A DNA stretch of 64,000 nucleotides from an uncultured Bacteroidales bacterium (GCA_900542185.1 UQMZ01000002.1:75094-139093), one strand, 5' to 3'. Shown: positions 25,498-35,386, counted from the first letter of the stretch. Translations and numbers: made by a program. The notes: generated by a model from the sequence alone, not told the origin.

Positions 25498-27870
25498 ATG
25501 GGCTACAGGACAGGATTCATACACAACCTTGCAGCATGGCTATGTGCCGGCGTACTGTGGTGCGCCATGACGCTGCTGCAGTCCTGTTCGTCCACCAAGT
25601 TCGTGCCCGACGGCAGCCTGCTGCTCGACGACGTCAGGGTGGAGGTTAACGATTCGTCCGAGACGCTGACCAACCGCGAACTGCTGACATACGTGCACCA
25701 GCGCCCCAACAACCGGTTCCTTAACCTGACCAAACTGCGATTAGGCGTCTATAACATGTCGGGTCGCGACTCCACGCGATGGTGGAACAAGTGGGTGCGC
25801 CGTCTGGGCGAGCCACCCGTAATCTATAATGCCGAGGCCACGGCCAGCGACGAACGGCAGCTGCTGCGCGCCGTCAATAATGCCGGATTCCTGGACGCCA
25901 CCATCGTGACAGATTCATTTCCCGACTATCGCAGGAAACGCACCCGACTGCTATATTCCATCGAGGCCGGGCTGCCGCACACCATCCGCAGCATCGCGTA
26001 TTCCTTCCCCAACGACACCATCCGCGAGATAGTGATGCGCGATTCGGTGTTGTTTCCCGTGGGACCGGGCGAACGGCTTGACCGCGACCTTTTGGAACAA
26101 CAGCGCGACCTGGTGACACGCCGTATGCAGAACAGCGGCTACTGGGCTTTCGGCAAGGAGTACGTCACATTTACGGCCGACACCGCCGCCGGCTCCAAGC
26201 TGGTGGACCTGACCATGACCGTCCGTCCGCCATCCAAGGAATCGGGACAGCGCGGACTGGACATGACGCGGCATCACCGCTATCTGGTGCGCAACATTTA
26301 CTGCATTCCCGACTATAACGGCGCCGACTGCCCCGATCCGCGCGAGTATCAGGCAAATGACACCGTCCATTACCGTAACGTGACTGTGCTGTACGGCGAC
26401 AAGCGTTATCTCAGGCCAAGTGTACTGAACGAAAACTGCTTCTTCACACCCGGACGCCCGTACCGCGTCAACGATCTGGAGAGCACCTACTCGGCCTTCG
26501 GACGCCTCTCCATCCTGAAGTTCATCAACATCCGTCTTATGCCGGCCGGCACCATAGGCACCGACGGACTGCTGGATGTATATATCCTTCTTACCCCTGG
26601 CAAAAGCCAGTCGATTTCCGTGGAAGTGGAGGGTACAAACTCCGAGGGTGACTTCGGCGTGGCGCTGGCTTTGGCATACGCTCACCGCAACATAGGCAAG
26701 GGATCCGAGACGCTCAACCTAAGGGCCCGCGGATCATATCAGGCGCTGAACGGCAATCTCGAGGGATTCATCCATGACCGTTTCATGGAATATGGCGTGG
26801 ATGCCTCGGTTGTGTTCCCCAAATTCAAGATTCCATTTCTGCGCGAAAGCTTCAAGCGCCGCATCAAGGCGTCCACAGAGTTCAACATGTCTATCAATTA
26901 CCAGGAACGGCCTGAATACACACGCATCGTGTCCGCAGTAGGCTGGAACTATAAATGGACGTCGCGCCGCAACCCGTCGCGTTATGTATGGACGCCCCTT
27001 GACGTATCGTACGTATATCTGCCCGCGAGCACAAATGACTTCATCGACCAGATAGCGCCGGACAATCCGTTGCTGCGGTATAGCTACGAAGACCATTTCA
27101 TACTGCGCTCGGGCTTCCAGTTCTACCACACCACCAAACGTCAGGAACTGCCCGGCATACGCCACAAACTGCAGCACGACATATTGACGTTCCGCACCAA
27201 CGTGGAGATTGCAGGCAACCTGCTGTTTGCCATAAACCGGCTGATTAATCCCAAGCGGCAATTCCACGAGAATCCCTACAAGGTGTTCGGCATCCGCTAT
27301 TCGCAGTATGTGCGTGCCGACGGCGATTTCACATACCTTCATACGTTCGACAGCCGCAACTCCCTGGCCTGTCACGGAGGCTTCGGCATCGGGGTGCCTT
27401 ACGGCAATTCCAGTATACTGCCGTTCGAGAAGCGGTTCTACGGCGGCGGGGCCAACGGCGTGCGCGGCTGGTCGGTGCGTACGCTCGGACCGGGGCGCTA
27501 TCCCTCCACGAACTCGCAGTCTGACTTCATTCACCAATGCGGCGACATAAGGCTGAACCTCAGCGTGGAATATCGCGTTAAAATGTTCTGGGTAGTGGAA
27601 GGCGCGCTGTTCGTCGACGCCGGCAACATCTGGACCATACGTGACTACGCCACCCAGCCGGAAGGCATGTTCAGGTTCAACTCGTTCTACAAACAGATTG
27701 CCCTGGCCTATGGTGCCGGAATACGTCTGGACTTCAACTACTTCCTGATTCGTTTCGACCTGGGCATGAAAGCGCACAACCCGGCCATCAACGCCGAGCC
27801 ATGGCCGCTGATACATCCTGAATGGGGACGTGACCGTGCCTTCCATTTCTCTATAGGTTATCCTTTCTGA
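25498..27870 (+). CDS. tamL: TamL, lipoprotein form of the TamA/BamA outer-membrane assembly protein
   Basis: 790 residues. Signal with lipobox LLQSC (Cys30) followed by SSTKFVPDG, the hallmark of Bacteroidetes TamL rather than Proteobacterial TamA. POTRA-like repeats occupy about 40-370. The C-terminal Omp85 barrel includes FYGGGANGVRGW, the equivalent of the VRGF/Y motif in loop 6, and the chain ends with aromatic-terminated HFSIGYPF. It inserts or exports envelope proteins with TamB. Located 16 nt after ampG and probably in the same operon, though its function is general. Confidence 0.9.
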   Translation: MGYRTGFIHNLAAWLCAGVLWCAMTLLQSCSSTKFVPDGSLLLDDVRVEVNDSSETLTNRELLTYVHQRPNNRFLNLTKLRLGVYNMSGRDSTRWWNKWVRRLGEPPVIYNAEATASDERQLLRAVNNAGFLDATIVTDSFPDYRRKRTRLLYSIEAGLPHTIRSIAYSFPNDTIREIVMRDSVLFPVGPGERLDRDLLEQQRDLVTRRMQNSGYWAFGKEYVTFTADTAAGSKLVDLTMTVRPPSKESGQRGLDMTRHHRYLVRNIYCIPDYNGADCPDPREYQANDTVHYRNVTVLYGDKRYLRPSVLNENCFFTPGRPYRVNDLESTYSAFGRLSILKFINIRLMPAGTIGTDGLLDVYILLTPGKSQSISVEVEGTNSEGDFGVALALAYAHRNIGKGSETLNLRARGSYQALNGNLEGFIHDRFMEYGVDASVVFPKFKIPFLRESFKRRIKASTEFNMSINYQERPEYTRIVSAVGWNYKWTSRRNPSRYVWTPLDVSYVYLPASTNDFIDQIAPDNPLLRYSYEDHFILRSGFQFYHTTKRQELPGIRHKLQHDILTFRTNVEIAGNLLFAINRLINPKRQFHENPYKVFGIRYSQYVRADGDFTYLHTFDSRNSLACHGGFGIGVPYGNSSILPFEKRFYGGGANGVRGWSVRTLGPGRYPSTNSQSDFIHQCGDIRLNLSVEYRVKMFWVVEGALFVDAGNIWTIRDYATQPEGMFRFNSFYKQIALAYGAGIRLDFNYFLIRFDLGMKAHNPAINAEPWPLIHPEWGRDRAFHFSIGYPF

Positions 27871-27887
27871 TTAGATTAGACTACGAT

Positions 27888-28541
27888 ATGAAAAAATTTG
27901 TGATATTCGACCTTGACGGCACATTGCTGAACACCATAGCCGACCTCGGCAACGCCTGTAACCACGCCTTGAAGGAGGCGGGGTTCTCCACCCATCCCCT
28001 GTCGGCCTACAACTATATGGTAGGCAACGGCGTGCGCAAGCTCCTGGAGCGCGCCCAACCGGACGCGGGGCCGGAGACCATCGACGCCATGCTGGCCTCG
28101 TTCCGCGAGTATTACGATCAGCATTGCACCGACATGACAAAGCCATATCCCGGCATCCCGGAGCTTCTGCTTGACCTTCGCGACCACGACATAGCAATAG
28201 CCGTGACCAGCAACAAATATCAGAAAGCCGTGGACGCCATCATCAGGCATTACTTCCCCGACATAGAGTTTGCGGCAATCCTTGGCGAAGTGTCGGACCG
28301 TCCCAAGAAACCGGATCCCTCCATTGTGTTCCAGGCACTGAGCGACCACCCGTGTCCGAAGCGGGATGTGCTGTATTGCGGCGACTCGGCAGTGGATATG
28401 GAGACGGCGCGCCGCGCCTGCATCGAATCTGTTGGCGTTACCTGGGGCTTCCGTCCCGTCTCGGAGCTGAAGTCGGCCTACGCCGACCACATCGTCTCCA
28501 CCCCCTCCGAAATCCTCGATCTCGCCCTCGCAAAAGAATAA
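27888..28541 (+). CDS. gph: HAD-family phosphatase (phosphoglycolate phosphatase-like)
   Basis: 217 residues. HAD motif I FDLDGTLLNT with Asp8 nucleophile and Asp10, motif II VTSNKYQKA, motif III Lys in RPKKPDPS, and motif IV YCGDSAVDMETAR. Helical cap between motifs I and II, as in Gph. Probably dephosphorylates a small phosphorylated sugar or acid; the operon context (sugar-nucleotide enzyme, permease) would also suit a sugar phosphate. Starts 17 nt after tamL and is followed by a terminator. Confidence 0.88.
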   Translation: MKKFVIFDLDGTLLNTIADLGNACNHALKEAGFSTHPLSAYNYMVGNGVRKLLERAQPDAGPETIDAMLASFREYYDQHCTDMTKPYPGIPELLLDLRDHDIAIAVTSNKYQKAVDAIIRHYFPDIEFAAILGEVSDRPKKPDPSIVFQALSDHPCPKRDVLYCGDSAVDMETARRACIESVGVTWGFRPVSELKSAYADHIVSTPSEILDLALAKE

Positions 28542-28564
28542 GTAAATAGTGACGAGTGACGAGT

Positions 28565-28614
28565 AAAAACATTGCCGGGAGCGTCTGTGTGACACTCCCG
28601 GCTTTCGCATTTTT
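28565..28614. terminator. Bidirectional terminator between gph and the surface-lipoprotein operon
   Basis: GCCGGGAG (28574-28581) pairs with CTCCCGGC (28595-28602). On the plus strand TTTCGCATTTTT follows; on the minus strand a TTTTT run follows after 4 nt. It can end both convergent transcripts. Confidence 0.85.
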
Positions 28615-28674
28615 CAGTAATTAAGATTTATGCTTATTCGGTATAAATGATTCCTTTGTACAGCCAGCCGAGTT

Positions 28675-31026
28675 TTACTTCTGGGTAATTTCGCCCTGCT
28701 CGTTGGCTACATACGCAGGCGTCGTGTCGAAGCGGACATAGCCATATTTGAAATCATTCTTGGTATAGTTCGAAGCACAGGTGTTGTCCTTCAGGAACTG
28801 ATCTACAAATGCCTGACGTGCTTCGGGAGTGTCGCAAAGCGATGTGCCGCAAACCACGATAGCGCACGAGGTCTCTATGTCGGCCTGATCCTCCTCTTTC
28901 TGGCCCCAGCCTGCGAACTTATTGCCCTTCACGGTCACATTCACATCCGCATAGTTCTGGAACTGTATCGAATGGCCGAACGAGCTCTGGAAATCACAAC
29001 CTGTGATCTCCGCGTTGGCTGTCGCATCGCTCCGGGTACTGATTATCTCGATACCCTTACGGCACAGATAGCTCTTGCTGGACTTGTCTCCAAGTACGGC
29101 AGCCTTTGTGAACGTGCAGTTCTTTACGGTCACCTTCTCGGTGTTAGGCTGGGTCACATACATACCGCGGGATTTGACATTTACTATGTTCAGCGTCACT
29201 CCGGGCTTGCAGGTGATGTTGATAAACTGCTTGTCGCCCGATGCCTCGCGACAGTCGAAGTCCGCCACATTCATGGTGCAGCCGGTAAAAGTATTGCCGG
29301 AAACGTTGATAGAACCGTTCTTTACTATACGGCCCACTTCCGTGCCAAGAGCCTCGGCGGCATTTCCTTTGACAGTGAGGGTAGAGTTAGAGGCACGGTT
29401 GTTCTGAACTTTTGTGGCCTGAGAAGGGGCCTGCGATATGCAGCCTACGAACACACCGCAATCGCGCATTGCCTCGACAGTGACATTATCGACCATACAG
29501 CCGGTCACTTCACCCTTCTGAAGGAAACCGGTTATGGCTCCGGCCTTGTCACCGTCATTTCCGTTTTTGCCCATTGAAGACACTACCGATGAATTCTTGA
29601 CAATGCAGTTAGTAATCTTAAGGTTAGCGGCATCGCCCGCATGAGCGTATCCGCAGATGACACCGGCAAAATGAGTACCCATTACCTTGGCGCCGTCAAC
29701 TGTAAGATTCTTGATTTCAGCACCGCTCTTGATGTATGCGAACAGTCCGGCCGCGTTGCTGTCGCCATTGGGAACCTCGATGCAATTAAGGTTACTGATA
29801 GTCTTTCCGTTACCGTCGAACGTGCCTGCGAAACCGTATGCGCCGTTGCTTGAGAAGTAGCCGATCGGGGTGAACATCTCATTGTTCATGTCAAGGTCTG
29901 CGTCAAGCCTGACGGCCTTGCCCTTGAAGGTATCGCCCTCTTTGACCAAAGCGGAAAGGCCGGCCAGCTGTGCGGGAGTCGTGATGGTGTATGTGGTGAC
30001 GCCGGCGACATCCTCCGAAGGAATGTTCTTGTCCACTTCGCCGTTCCACGCAACGTTATAGTCGGGTGTCTCGTAGTTCTGCTCCTTGACCACGTTGAAT
30101 TCCGCGGGATTGGTAAGCAGGGCGCCGAAGATGTTGGTGCGGAAGTTGGCCTGTACCGGGGCGTTGGGAACGTTCACCACTGCGATTGCGTCAGTGGCCG
30201 TGGCCGACGCGGCAGACTCAAGCTTCAGGTCTACCAGCGACGATGCCTGAGGCACCAACAGATACTGCATCGACAGATAGTCGTAGGTCTTTACCGCCTC
30301 GCCGTCGTCACCCTTGGGCTGATACGGGAAGTCCTCGGCAGCAGCGGGACGTGCGGCAAGTCCGTATGTCACATCCACCTGTGTGCCTTCCACCACATCC
30401 TTCGCAAACATATCGAACTCGGTATAGCCCATAGTCGTGACCTTGGTGTAAAGGTTCTCCAGGTCATTCTCTCCGTAGATAACCTTCAGCACATCTTCCT
30501 TCAGGTCGGAGGTACCCCAGTTGATCTGCGCCACGGGACGGTAAAGGGTGACGGTCTCGTTGATGGCTGCGGTGACCTTGCCGGTCTCGAACAGCTGATA
30601 GAAGCAGTCGTAGCTGTCGGTGCTGTTGTACTCGGTCATCTTGCTGTAGTCCACCGTAATCTTCTTGTTCGCGGTGTCAAAGGTGTAGGGAGAGCCGTCC
30701 TTCAGGCTGGCGAAGAAGGCGATCCGGTAGCTGCGGCCGTTGGCCAGGTTAAGGCTTACGGTGGTCTGCAGCGAATTGCCGAAGTCCTGTTCCTTGGTGG
30801 TGGCAAGCAGTACATTGTCGGGGTCGGTGACGTCATAGACGGCCACCTGCAGGTTCTCGGCTGTGAGTCCGTCGGAGAAGGCACGTGTGCCCGGGGTGCC
30901 GGGAAGCGTGACAGTGAAGTTCACGTTGCCGTCGCCCTCCGCTACCGGAGCATCCAGCTCACTGGAACATGACGCGAAGCCGAACAGCATTGTCGCTGTC
31001 GTAGCAAATGCAAAAAACTTTTTCAT
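28675..31026 (-). CDS. Fimbrillin-like surface lipoprotein with beta-helix/GLUG-type C-terminal half
   Basis: 783 residues; lipobox FGFASC (Cys20). The N-terminal 300 residues form a fimbrillin-like module (TRAFSDGLTAENLQVAVYD, then SYRIAFFASLKDG, then RPVAQINWGTSDL) also found in the gene at 33449; this module resembles DUF6562 entries, which I cannot confirm. From about 370 on it is repetitive: GFAGTFDGNGKTISNLNCI, then AAGLFAYIKSGAEIKNLTVDG, then several GxVxGCxVDNxxV turns, a right-handed beta-helix or GLUG-like adhesin fold. Probably surface exposed and adhesive. Last gene of a four-gene operon. Confidence 0.75.
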   Translation of the reverse strand: MKKFFAFATTATMLFGFASCSSELDAPVAEGDGNVNFTVTLPGTPGTRAFSDGLTAENLQVAVYDVTDPDNVLLATTKEQDFGNSLQTTVSLNLANGRSYRIAFFASLKDGSPYTFDTANKKITVDYSKMTEYNSTDSYDCFYQLFETGKVTAAINETVTLYRPVAQINWGTSDLKEDVLKVIYGENDLENLYTKVTTMGYTEFDMFAKDVVEGTQVDVTYGLAARPAAAEDFPYQPKGDDGEAVKTYDYLSMQYLLVPQASSLVDLKLESAASATATDAIAVVNVPNAPVQANFRTNIFGALLTNPAEFNVVKEQNYETPDYNVAWNGEVDKNIPSEDVAGVTTYTITTPAQLAGLSALVKEGDTFKGKAVRLDADLDMNNEMFTPIGYFSSNGAYGFAGTFDGNGKTISNLNCIEVPNGDSNAAGLFAYIKSGAEIKNLTVDGAKVMGTHFAGVICGYAHAGDAANLKITNCIVKNSSVVSSMGKNGNDGDKAGAITGFLQKGEVTGCMVDNVTVEAMRDCGVFVGCISQAPSQATKVQNNRASNSTLTVKGNAAEALGTEVGRIVKNGSINVSGNTFTGCTMNVADFDCREASGDKQFINITCKPGVTLNIVNVKSRGMYVTQPNTEKVTVKNCTFTKAAVLGDKSSKSYLCRKGIEIISTRSDATANAEITGCDFQSSFGHSIQFQNYADVNVTVKGNKFAGWGQKEEDQADIETSCAIVVCGTSLCDTPEARQAFVDQFLKDNTCASNYTKNDFKYGYVRFDTTPAYVANEQGEITQK

Positions 31027-31058
31027 GTTATTATTATAGTTGGTTGATGTGCAATTTG

Positions 31059-32099
31059 TTATAGTTCTATATTGTATTCGCCGTCAAAGCCGGGGTCGAT
31101 ACCCACGCCGCCTGTGGCCTGCGACGTCAGGAAGCGTCCGCGCACTATGGTGTTGCGTCCCCGCATGGTAGGCACGTTGATGGTGGACGTGCTGCCTATC
31201 AACTCGCCGTCGGGGTCATATACTTCCATGCACACCGCCACGCTCGACTCGTGTCCGTTCACCATCACGTGGTCGAACCCGAGGTGTGCCTCATCGTTGG
31301 AAAGGACGCTGATCTCTGCGTCATAGCTCATGCCGGTGGCCGAATCCACGGGCTTGTTCTGGAAGTTATCGAACTTTGAGGGCATATAGCCGGAATACAC
31401 CATCCGGATACGGTACCGGTTGATGTTGGGAAGCCGGTGCTCGATGTTGGCCGGAGGGCCCGCCTCGGGCTCCTCGCCTCTCGAGATATTGCGTCGCGTC
31501 ATCTCGCGGTCCACGAAATCACTGATGTCGGTGGCGCGGAACTCATACCGGGCGAAAGGTCGCTCCAGCGTCATCTCCACATCCTGATGATACTCGGCGT
31601 TCATCGTGCTGGCCACTGTAAACGAGACGTTGCCGCGGAATGCGTCGCGCAGCTCGTTATTGCCGTTATACGGCTCGGCATATATGATGTTGTGGAATTC
31701 CGACGAGTCGAAGAAATAAGACGACTGCTGCGAGGCATCGGCATAATCGCTCCAGCAATACAGGTCGTAGTCCCCCTCGCTAAGCTGGATGGTCACTGTG
31801 AAATCGTTGCGGTCCAGGTCGGTCCGGAAGAAAACGAACTCGGCAGCCGGCACCTGGTCCAGTCCGGCGGAGTATGCCTTCAGATGATAGCGGCACACCA
31901 CGGCGGCATCCTGACGCGTTACGGTCATCTCGGTATGAGTCCATTCCTGAAGATGACGTATGGTCAGCGTGATGTCACGCTTCGGCATTGTGTTCTCGGG
32001 GAACTCGTGCACGCACGACGTCTGGATCAGCGCGCCGGCCAGCACAAAGACCGCTGTCAGAATCCGGTATGCCGGTGACATGAATCCCAAAGGTTTCAT
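31059..32099 (-). CDS. Bacteroidales surface lipoprotein of the fimbrillin-locus type
   Basis: 346 residues; lipobox LIQTSC (Cys29) followed by VHEFPE. Conserved blocks: DYDLYCWSDYADAS, then NELRDAFRGNVSFTV, then ERPFARYEFRATDISDF, then YSGYMPSKFDNF and the ending GGVGIDPGFDGEYNIEL. These are typical of an uncharacterised family that accompanies DUF3575 proteins in Bacteroidales; I believe it is catalogued as a DUF but am not sure of the number. Likely an anchor or minor subunit of a surface fibre. Overlaps the DUF3575 gene stop by 4 bp. Confidence 0.75.
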   Translation of the reverse strand: MKPLGFMSPAYRILTAVFVLAGALIQTSCVHEFPENTMPKRDITLTIRHLQEWTHTEMTVTRQDAAVVCRYHLKAYSAGLDQVPAAEFVFFRTDLDRNDFTVTIQLSEGDYDLYCWSDYADASQQSSYFFDSSEFHNIIYAEPYNGNNELRDAFRGNVSFTVASTMNAEYHQDVEMTLERPFARYEFRATDISDFVDREMTRRNISRGEEPEAGPPANIEHRLPNINRYRIRMVYSGYMPSKFDNFQNKPVDSATGMSYDAEISVLSNDEAHLGFDHVMVNGHESSVAVCMEVYDPDGELIGSTSTINVPTMRGRNTIVRGRFLTSQATGGVGIDPGFDGEYNIEL

Positions 32100-33343
32100 T
32101 TCCTGCCTCCTTTCTTCCTGACGTCAAACATATAGCACACCGACAGGGCGGCATTGTCTATGCCGTAGAAGGTACGTTTCTTGCGCCCCGCCAACAGACC
32201 GTTGGCCTTGTTCACAAACATGTCGTAATCCAGGGCGTATATGCCGAAACCTACGGAACATTCCAGGCGCCACCGCTTGTTGCGGCTGATGTTGCAGCGG
32301 AAGCCGGCGTTGACGCCGCCGCCAATGGCCGGGGTCCGCCCGTCATGGTCCTGATAACGGTATGCGCCTTCGAACGCCACGTTGTACCATCCCAATCCGA
32401 AATGCGGGGCTACGAAAAATCCCTGGTTGTCGTGACGGAACCAGTAGCGCACCTCGGGCATCAACGCGAACGTGCGGTACTTGCGCGTGCGCTGGAAGTA
32501 ATCGAAGCCGCTATAATATATGGAGAGGTTTACGCTCCAGTGCTTGGCTATGTCGTACTCGCCGGCGAGGTTGATCCATAGCAGGAACCATGCCGGCACA
32601 TTGGTCTTGAGGTATGCGTGGCGCTGCCACATCGGCAGTTCGGTCGCGGCCGGCACCGTGTCTGTTGCGACGGGAACTTCGGCTACGGGTTCCGCCGCAG
32701 GCTGTTCCACAACGGATTCTTCCACAACGGGTTCTTCCACAGTCTCGATGGTAGTGCCCTCGTCGGTCAGGACAGCCTCGAACTCCCCTTCGTCGGTGAC
32801 GACCACGATTTTGGCTCGGCGCACCTGCGGGAATACCTCGGCTGCCAGCCGGCGCCATACCTTGCCTCCGGCATAACCGCGCAACTTGGCCTCGCGGCGG
32901 TCGCCGTCCGGCTCGTTGTCGATGATGGCAAGTATATTGTCCTTGTCGCCGATGTCGCCGGCGGCTATCAGCCCGCGGGTCGTATCCCAGTCCTCGGCCA
33001 CATTGCTGACGTTGATCAGCGAGACCGGAATACCCCAGTACCGGTTGAAATACCTGCGTACCGCTTCGGCACGATCTTCGGCCAGTCTGCTGTTGAAGGC
33101 ATACGGCCCGTCGGGCGACGAGTAGCCACACACATCAAACCGTTCAAGATGGCCGGCTTTGTACCAGTCGGCGACCTTACGTCCCAGACTCTCCAGGCCG
33201 TCGTCTATCACCAGGCTGCTCCTGTTGATGCTGAAGCCGGACGCGAACTCGCGCTCATCCCTGCTTAGCGCCGACGCGCTGATGCCTGTGGCCAGCACCA
33301 GTGCAAGGATGCACGTATGTATTGTTAGAATATATTTCTTCAC
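32096..33343 (-). CDS. DUF3575 outer-membrane protein with OmpA-like N-terminal part
   Basis: 415 residues with a signal peptide (about 1-25). Residues 60-110 resemble an OmpA-type periplasmic domain (RFDVCGYSSPDGPYAFNSRL, then ERAEAVRRYF-like helix). A Pro/Glu/Val-rich linker (about 200-235) leads to the DUF3575 region: LKTNVPAWFLLWINLAGEYD, YRTFALMPEVRYWFR, FFVAPHFGLGWYN, a predicted small beta barrel. DUF3575 proteins sit in fimbrial (FimA/Mfa-like) loci of Bacteroidetes. Second gene of the operon; its start is overlapped by neither gene, its end overlaps the next start by 4 bp. Confidence 0.85.
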   Translation of the reverse strand: MKKYILTIHTCILALVLATGISASALSRDEREFASGFSINRSSLVIDDGLESLGRKVADWYKAGHLERFDVCGYSSPDGPYAFNSRLAEDRAEAVRRYFNRYWGIPVSLINVSNVAEDWDTTRGLIAAGDIGDKDNILAIIDNEPDGDRREAKLRGYAGGKVWRRLAAEVFPQVRRAKIVVVTDEGEFEAVLTDEGTTIETVEEPVVEESVVEQPAAEPVAEVPVATDTVPAATELPMWQRHAYLKTNVPAWFLLWINLAGEYDIAKHWSVNLSIYYSGFDYFQRTRKYRTFALMPEVRYWFRHDNQGFFVAPHFGLGWYNVAFEGAYRYQDHDGRTPAIGGGVNAGFRCNISRNKRWRLECSVGFGIYALDYDMFVNKANGLLAGRKKRTFYGIDNAALSVCYMFDVRKKGGRK

Positions 33344-33448
33344 GGTAACAAGTTAATATTACACCGGATTCAGGGGATTTTACAGATTAATACGCTGAGG
33401 CGGAGACTGCGCCGCGACGGCACAGCCTCCTGAATCTCGGCATCGCTG

Positions 33449-35386
33449 TTATTGCTTTACTACTCGCCAGGTATATACCGGGTTGGTGGCGGCGGGAGTT
33501 ATCTCCTCCCATACCGATCCCGGAGCAAGATATACGGAGGGATCGTCGTCAATCCAATTAGGCCATTCGCCCCCCTGGAATCCCCACGGCTGTTTCACGA
33601 ACTCACCGGAAATGATGTTGCAGTCAAATTTCTTTCCGCTTCTGTTGTTATCGAAAACGATGGGTGCTTTATATTCTGTACCGGTTGAGTTTTTGCAAGA
33701 ATATTTGCCGCCATCTATAGTCAGCTTGGAGCCTTCTGTCCATGCGGATTCTACATACAATACCCGGTCGGCCTCTGTATAGAACTCACAGTCTTTGAGC
33801 CTGCCGTCAAAGGGCTTGTCCATGGAAGCTGTTATCTCAAGGCCGCGGGCCTTACTGTTAATCTTCACATTTGTCAGATCAACATTTCCTCTGGAAAATA
33901 TAGCGTCCCACATGTTGCCGCCATCACTGCGGAGACTTACATTTATTGTAGTATTCTCCATTGTGAGTGTACCGGAACTGTTGTGACGCACTGCCGTACA
34001 GTTCGTAGTAATGGTATTGTTTTTCACAGTCACGGGATTGACACCGGTATTGATTGCCGCTCTGTTTGACGCGTTTTCGGTACAGTTATACACTATATCG
34101 ACTCCATCAATGTTAAGTGTTCCTGTTTTGGTGACATGGAACAAGAAATCTCCGCCGTTAGCTTCAATTGTCCCGTTACCTGTCAATTCAACATAGCTGG
34201 CCACGTTGATAAGGTTGAGATTCCTTATTCTGTCTCCGGCATTGGGAGAATCAGGTGTGCCTACTCCTGTCAGATTCATTGTACCTTCGACATTGAGTTT
34301 CAGAGGTTTTGACAACTCTACGGTCTTGGTTACATCAGGCATAGTCAGGCTCTCGCCTTCGGGTATCACATAGTTTCCGCCGTTCTGCAGTGCGGCTACC
34401 AGCTCCTCATCGCTTTTCACTTCCACAGGCACCACAGGGAAATCATAGCTGTCGTTCCAGTTTTCATCCTTGGTTACAGTGAAATAATTGGGATTGGTCA
34501 GAAGCGCGCCGTAGATGTTGGTGCGGTAATTGGCCTGCACCGGCACATTGGTCACCGCCACTGTGCTCAACGGCTTTACGGCCGTAGTGCTGTTGGCCGT
34601 CTTCAGTGTTATGTCAATCACCGACGACGCTGCGGGCACCAGCAGGTATTGCATGGAGATGTATGCGTATTTATCGGACTGGACAGGGAAGTTTTCCTCG
34701 TCTGCCGGACGTGCCAGATACGGCAGCGTCACTTCCTCGGCTTCGCCTGTGACATCACTGCTGAACATGTCGAACGTGGTATATGCCTTTGTCGAGACCT
34801 CTGATACAAGGTTGGCGGCATCCGCTCCGTATGCGTTGGGATCGACCACGGCCGGCTCGGCCAGGTCGGATGTTCCCCAGTTAACCTGTGCCACGGGGCG
34901 TTTCAGCGTCACAACATGATTGATGGCGCCGGTGATCTCGCCGGTTTCGTACAGCGTATAGAAGCAGTCGAAGGCATCGGTGTTGTAAGTCCCGGCCATC
35001 GCGCCATAGTTTACGGTGATGGTCTTACTGTCGGCATTGAAGGTATATGCCCCGCCCTCCTTGTTCTGTGCGAAGAAAGCAATCTTATAGCTGCGGCCCG
35101 AGGCAAGGTTCATTGATACGGTTGTGGTAAGGGAGCCGGAGGCTGCCTCGCTGAACTTCTGTTCAGCCGGCGTCATGACAAGCGAGCCGGTCTCGGCGTC
35201 ATACACCGCCATCTGAAGGTCGTTGGCGGTAAGTCCGTCTGCAAACGAACGTGTACCCATTTTCTCGGGAATAGTGACAGTAAATGTCACGTTGCCGTCA
35301 CCCTGAGGCCCGGCGATATCCTCCTGCGAACAGGAGACAACTCCCAGCAGCATGGCGGCCGCCGATAATGCAAAGATTTGTTTCAT
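33449..35386 (-). CDS. Fimbrillin-like surface lipoprotein with pectate-lyase-like beta-helix end
   Basis: 645 residues from ATG 35386; longer frames upstream lack a signal at the start. Lipobox LLGVVSC (Cys19). Residues 28-330 are paralogous to the protein at 28675 (TRSFADGLTANDLQMAVYD, YKIAFFAQNKEGGAYTFN, RPVAQVNWGTSDL, YISMQYLLVPAASS). The C-terminal half differs: ELTGNGTIEANGGDFLFHV, then TVKNNTITTNC, then TMENTTINVSLRSDGGN, a parallel beta-helix. First gene of the operon, with a consensus promoter about 225 nt upstream. Presumed surface adhesin or pilin-like subunit. Confidence 0.78.
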   Translation of the reverse strand: MKQIFALSAAAMLLGVVSCSQEDIAGPQGDGNVTFTVTIPEKMGTRSFADGLTANDLQMAVYDAETGSLVMTPAEQKFSEAASGSLTTTVSMNLASGRSYKIAFFAQNKEGGAYTFNADSKTITVNYGAMAGTYNTDAFDCFYTLYETGEITGAINHVVTLKRPVAQVNWGTSDLAEPAVVDPNAYGADAANLVSEVSTKAYTTFDMFSSDVTGEAEEVTLPYLARPADEENFPVQSDKYAYISMQYLLVPAASSVIDITLKTANSTTAVKPLSTVAVTNVPVQANYRTNIYGALLTNPNYFTVTKDENWNDSYDFPVVPVEVKSDEELVAALQNGGNYVIPEGESLTMPDVTKTVELSKPLKLNVEGTMNLTGVGTPDSPNAGDRIRNLNLINVASYVELTGNGTIEANGGDFLFHVTKTGTLNIDGVDIVYNCTENASNRAAINTGVNPVTVKNNTITTNCTAVRHNSSGTLTMENTTINVSLRSDGGNMWDAIFSRGNVDLTNVKINSKARGLEITASMDKPFDGRLKDCEFYTEADRVLYVESAWTEGSKLTIDGGKYSCKNSTGTEYKAPIVFDNNRSGKKFDCNIISGEFVKQPWGFQGGEWPNWIDDDPSVYLAPGSVWEEITPAATNPVYTWRVVKQ

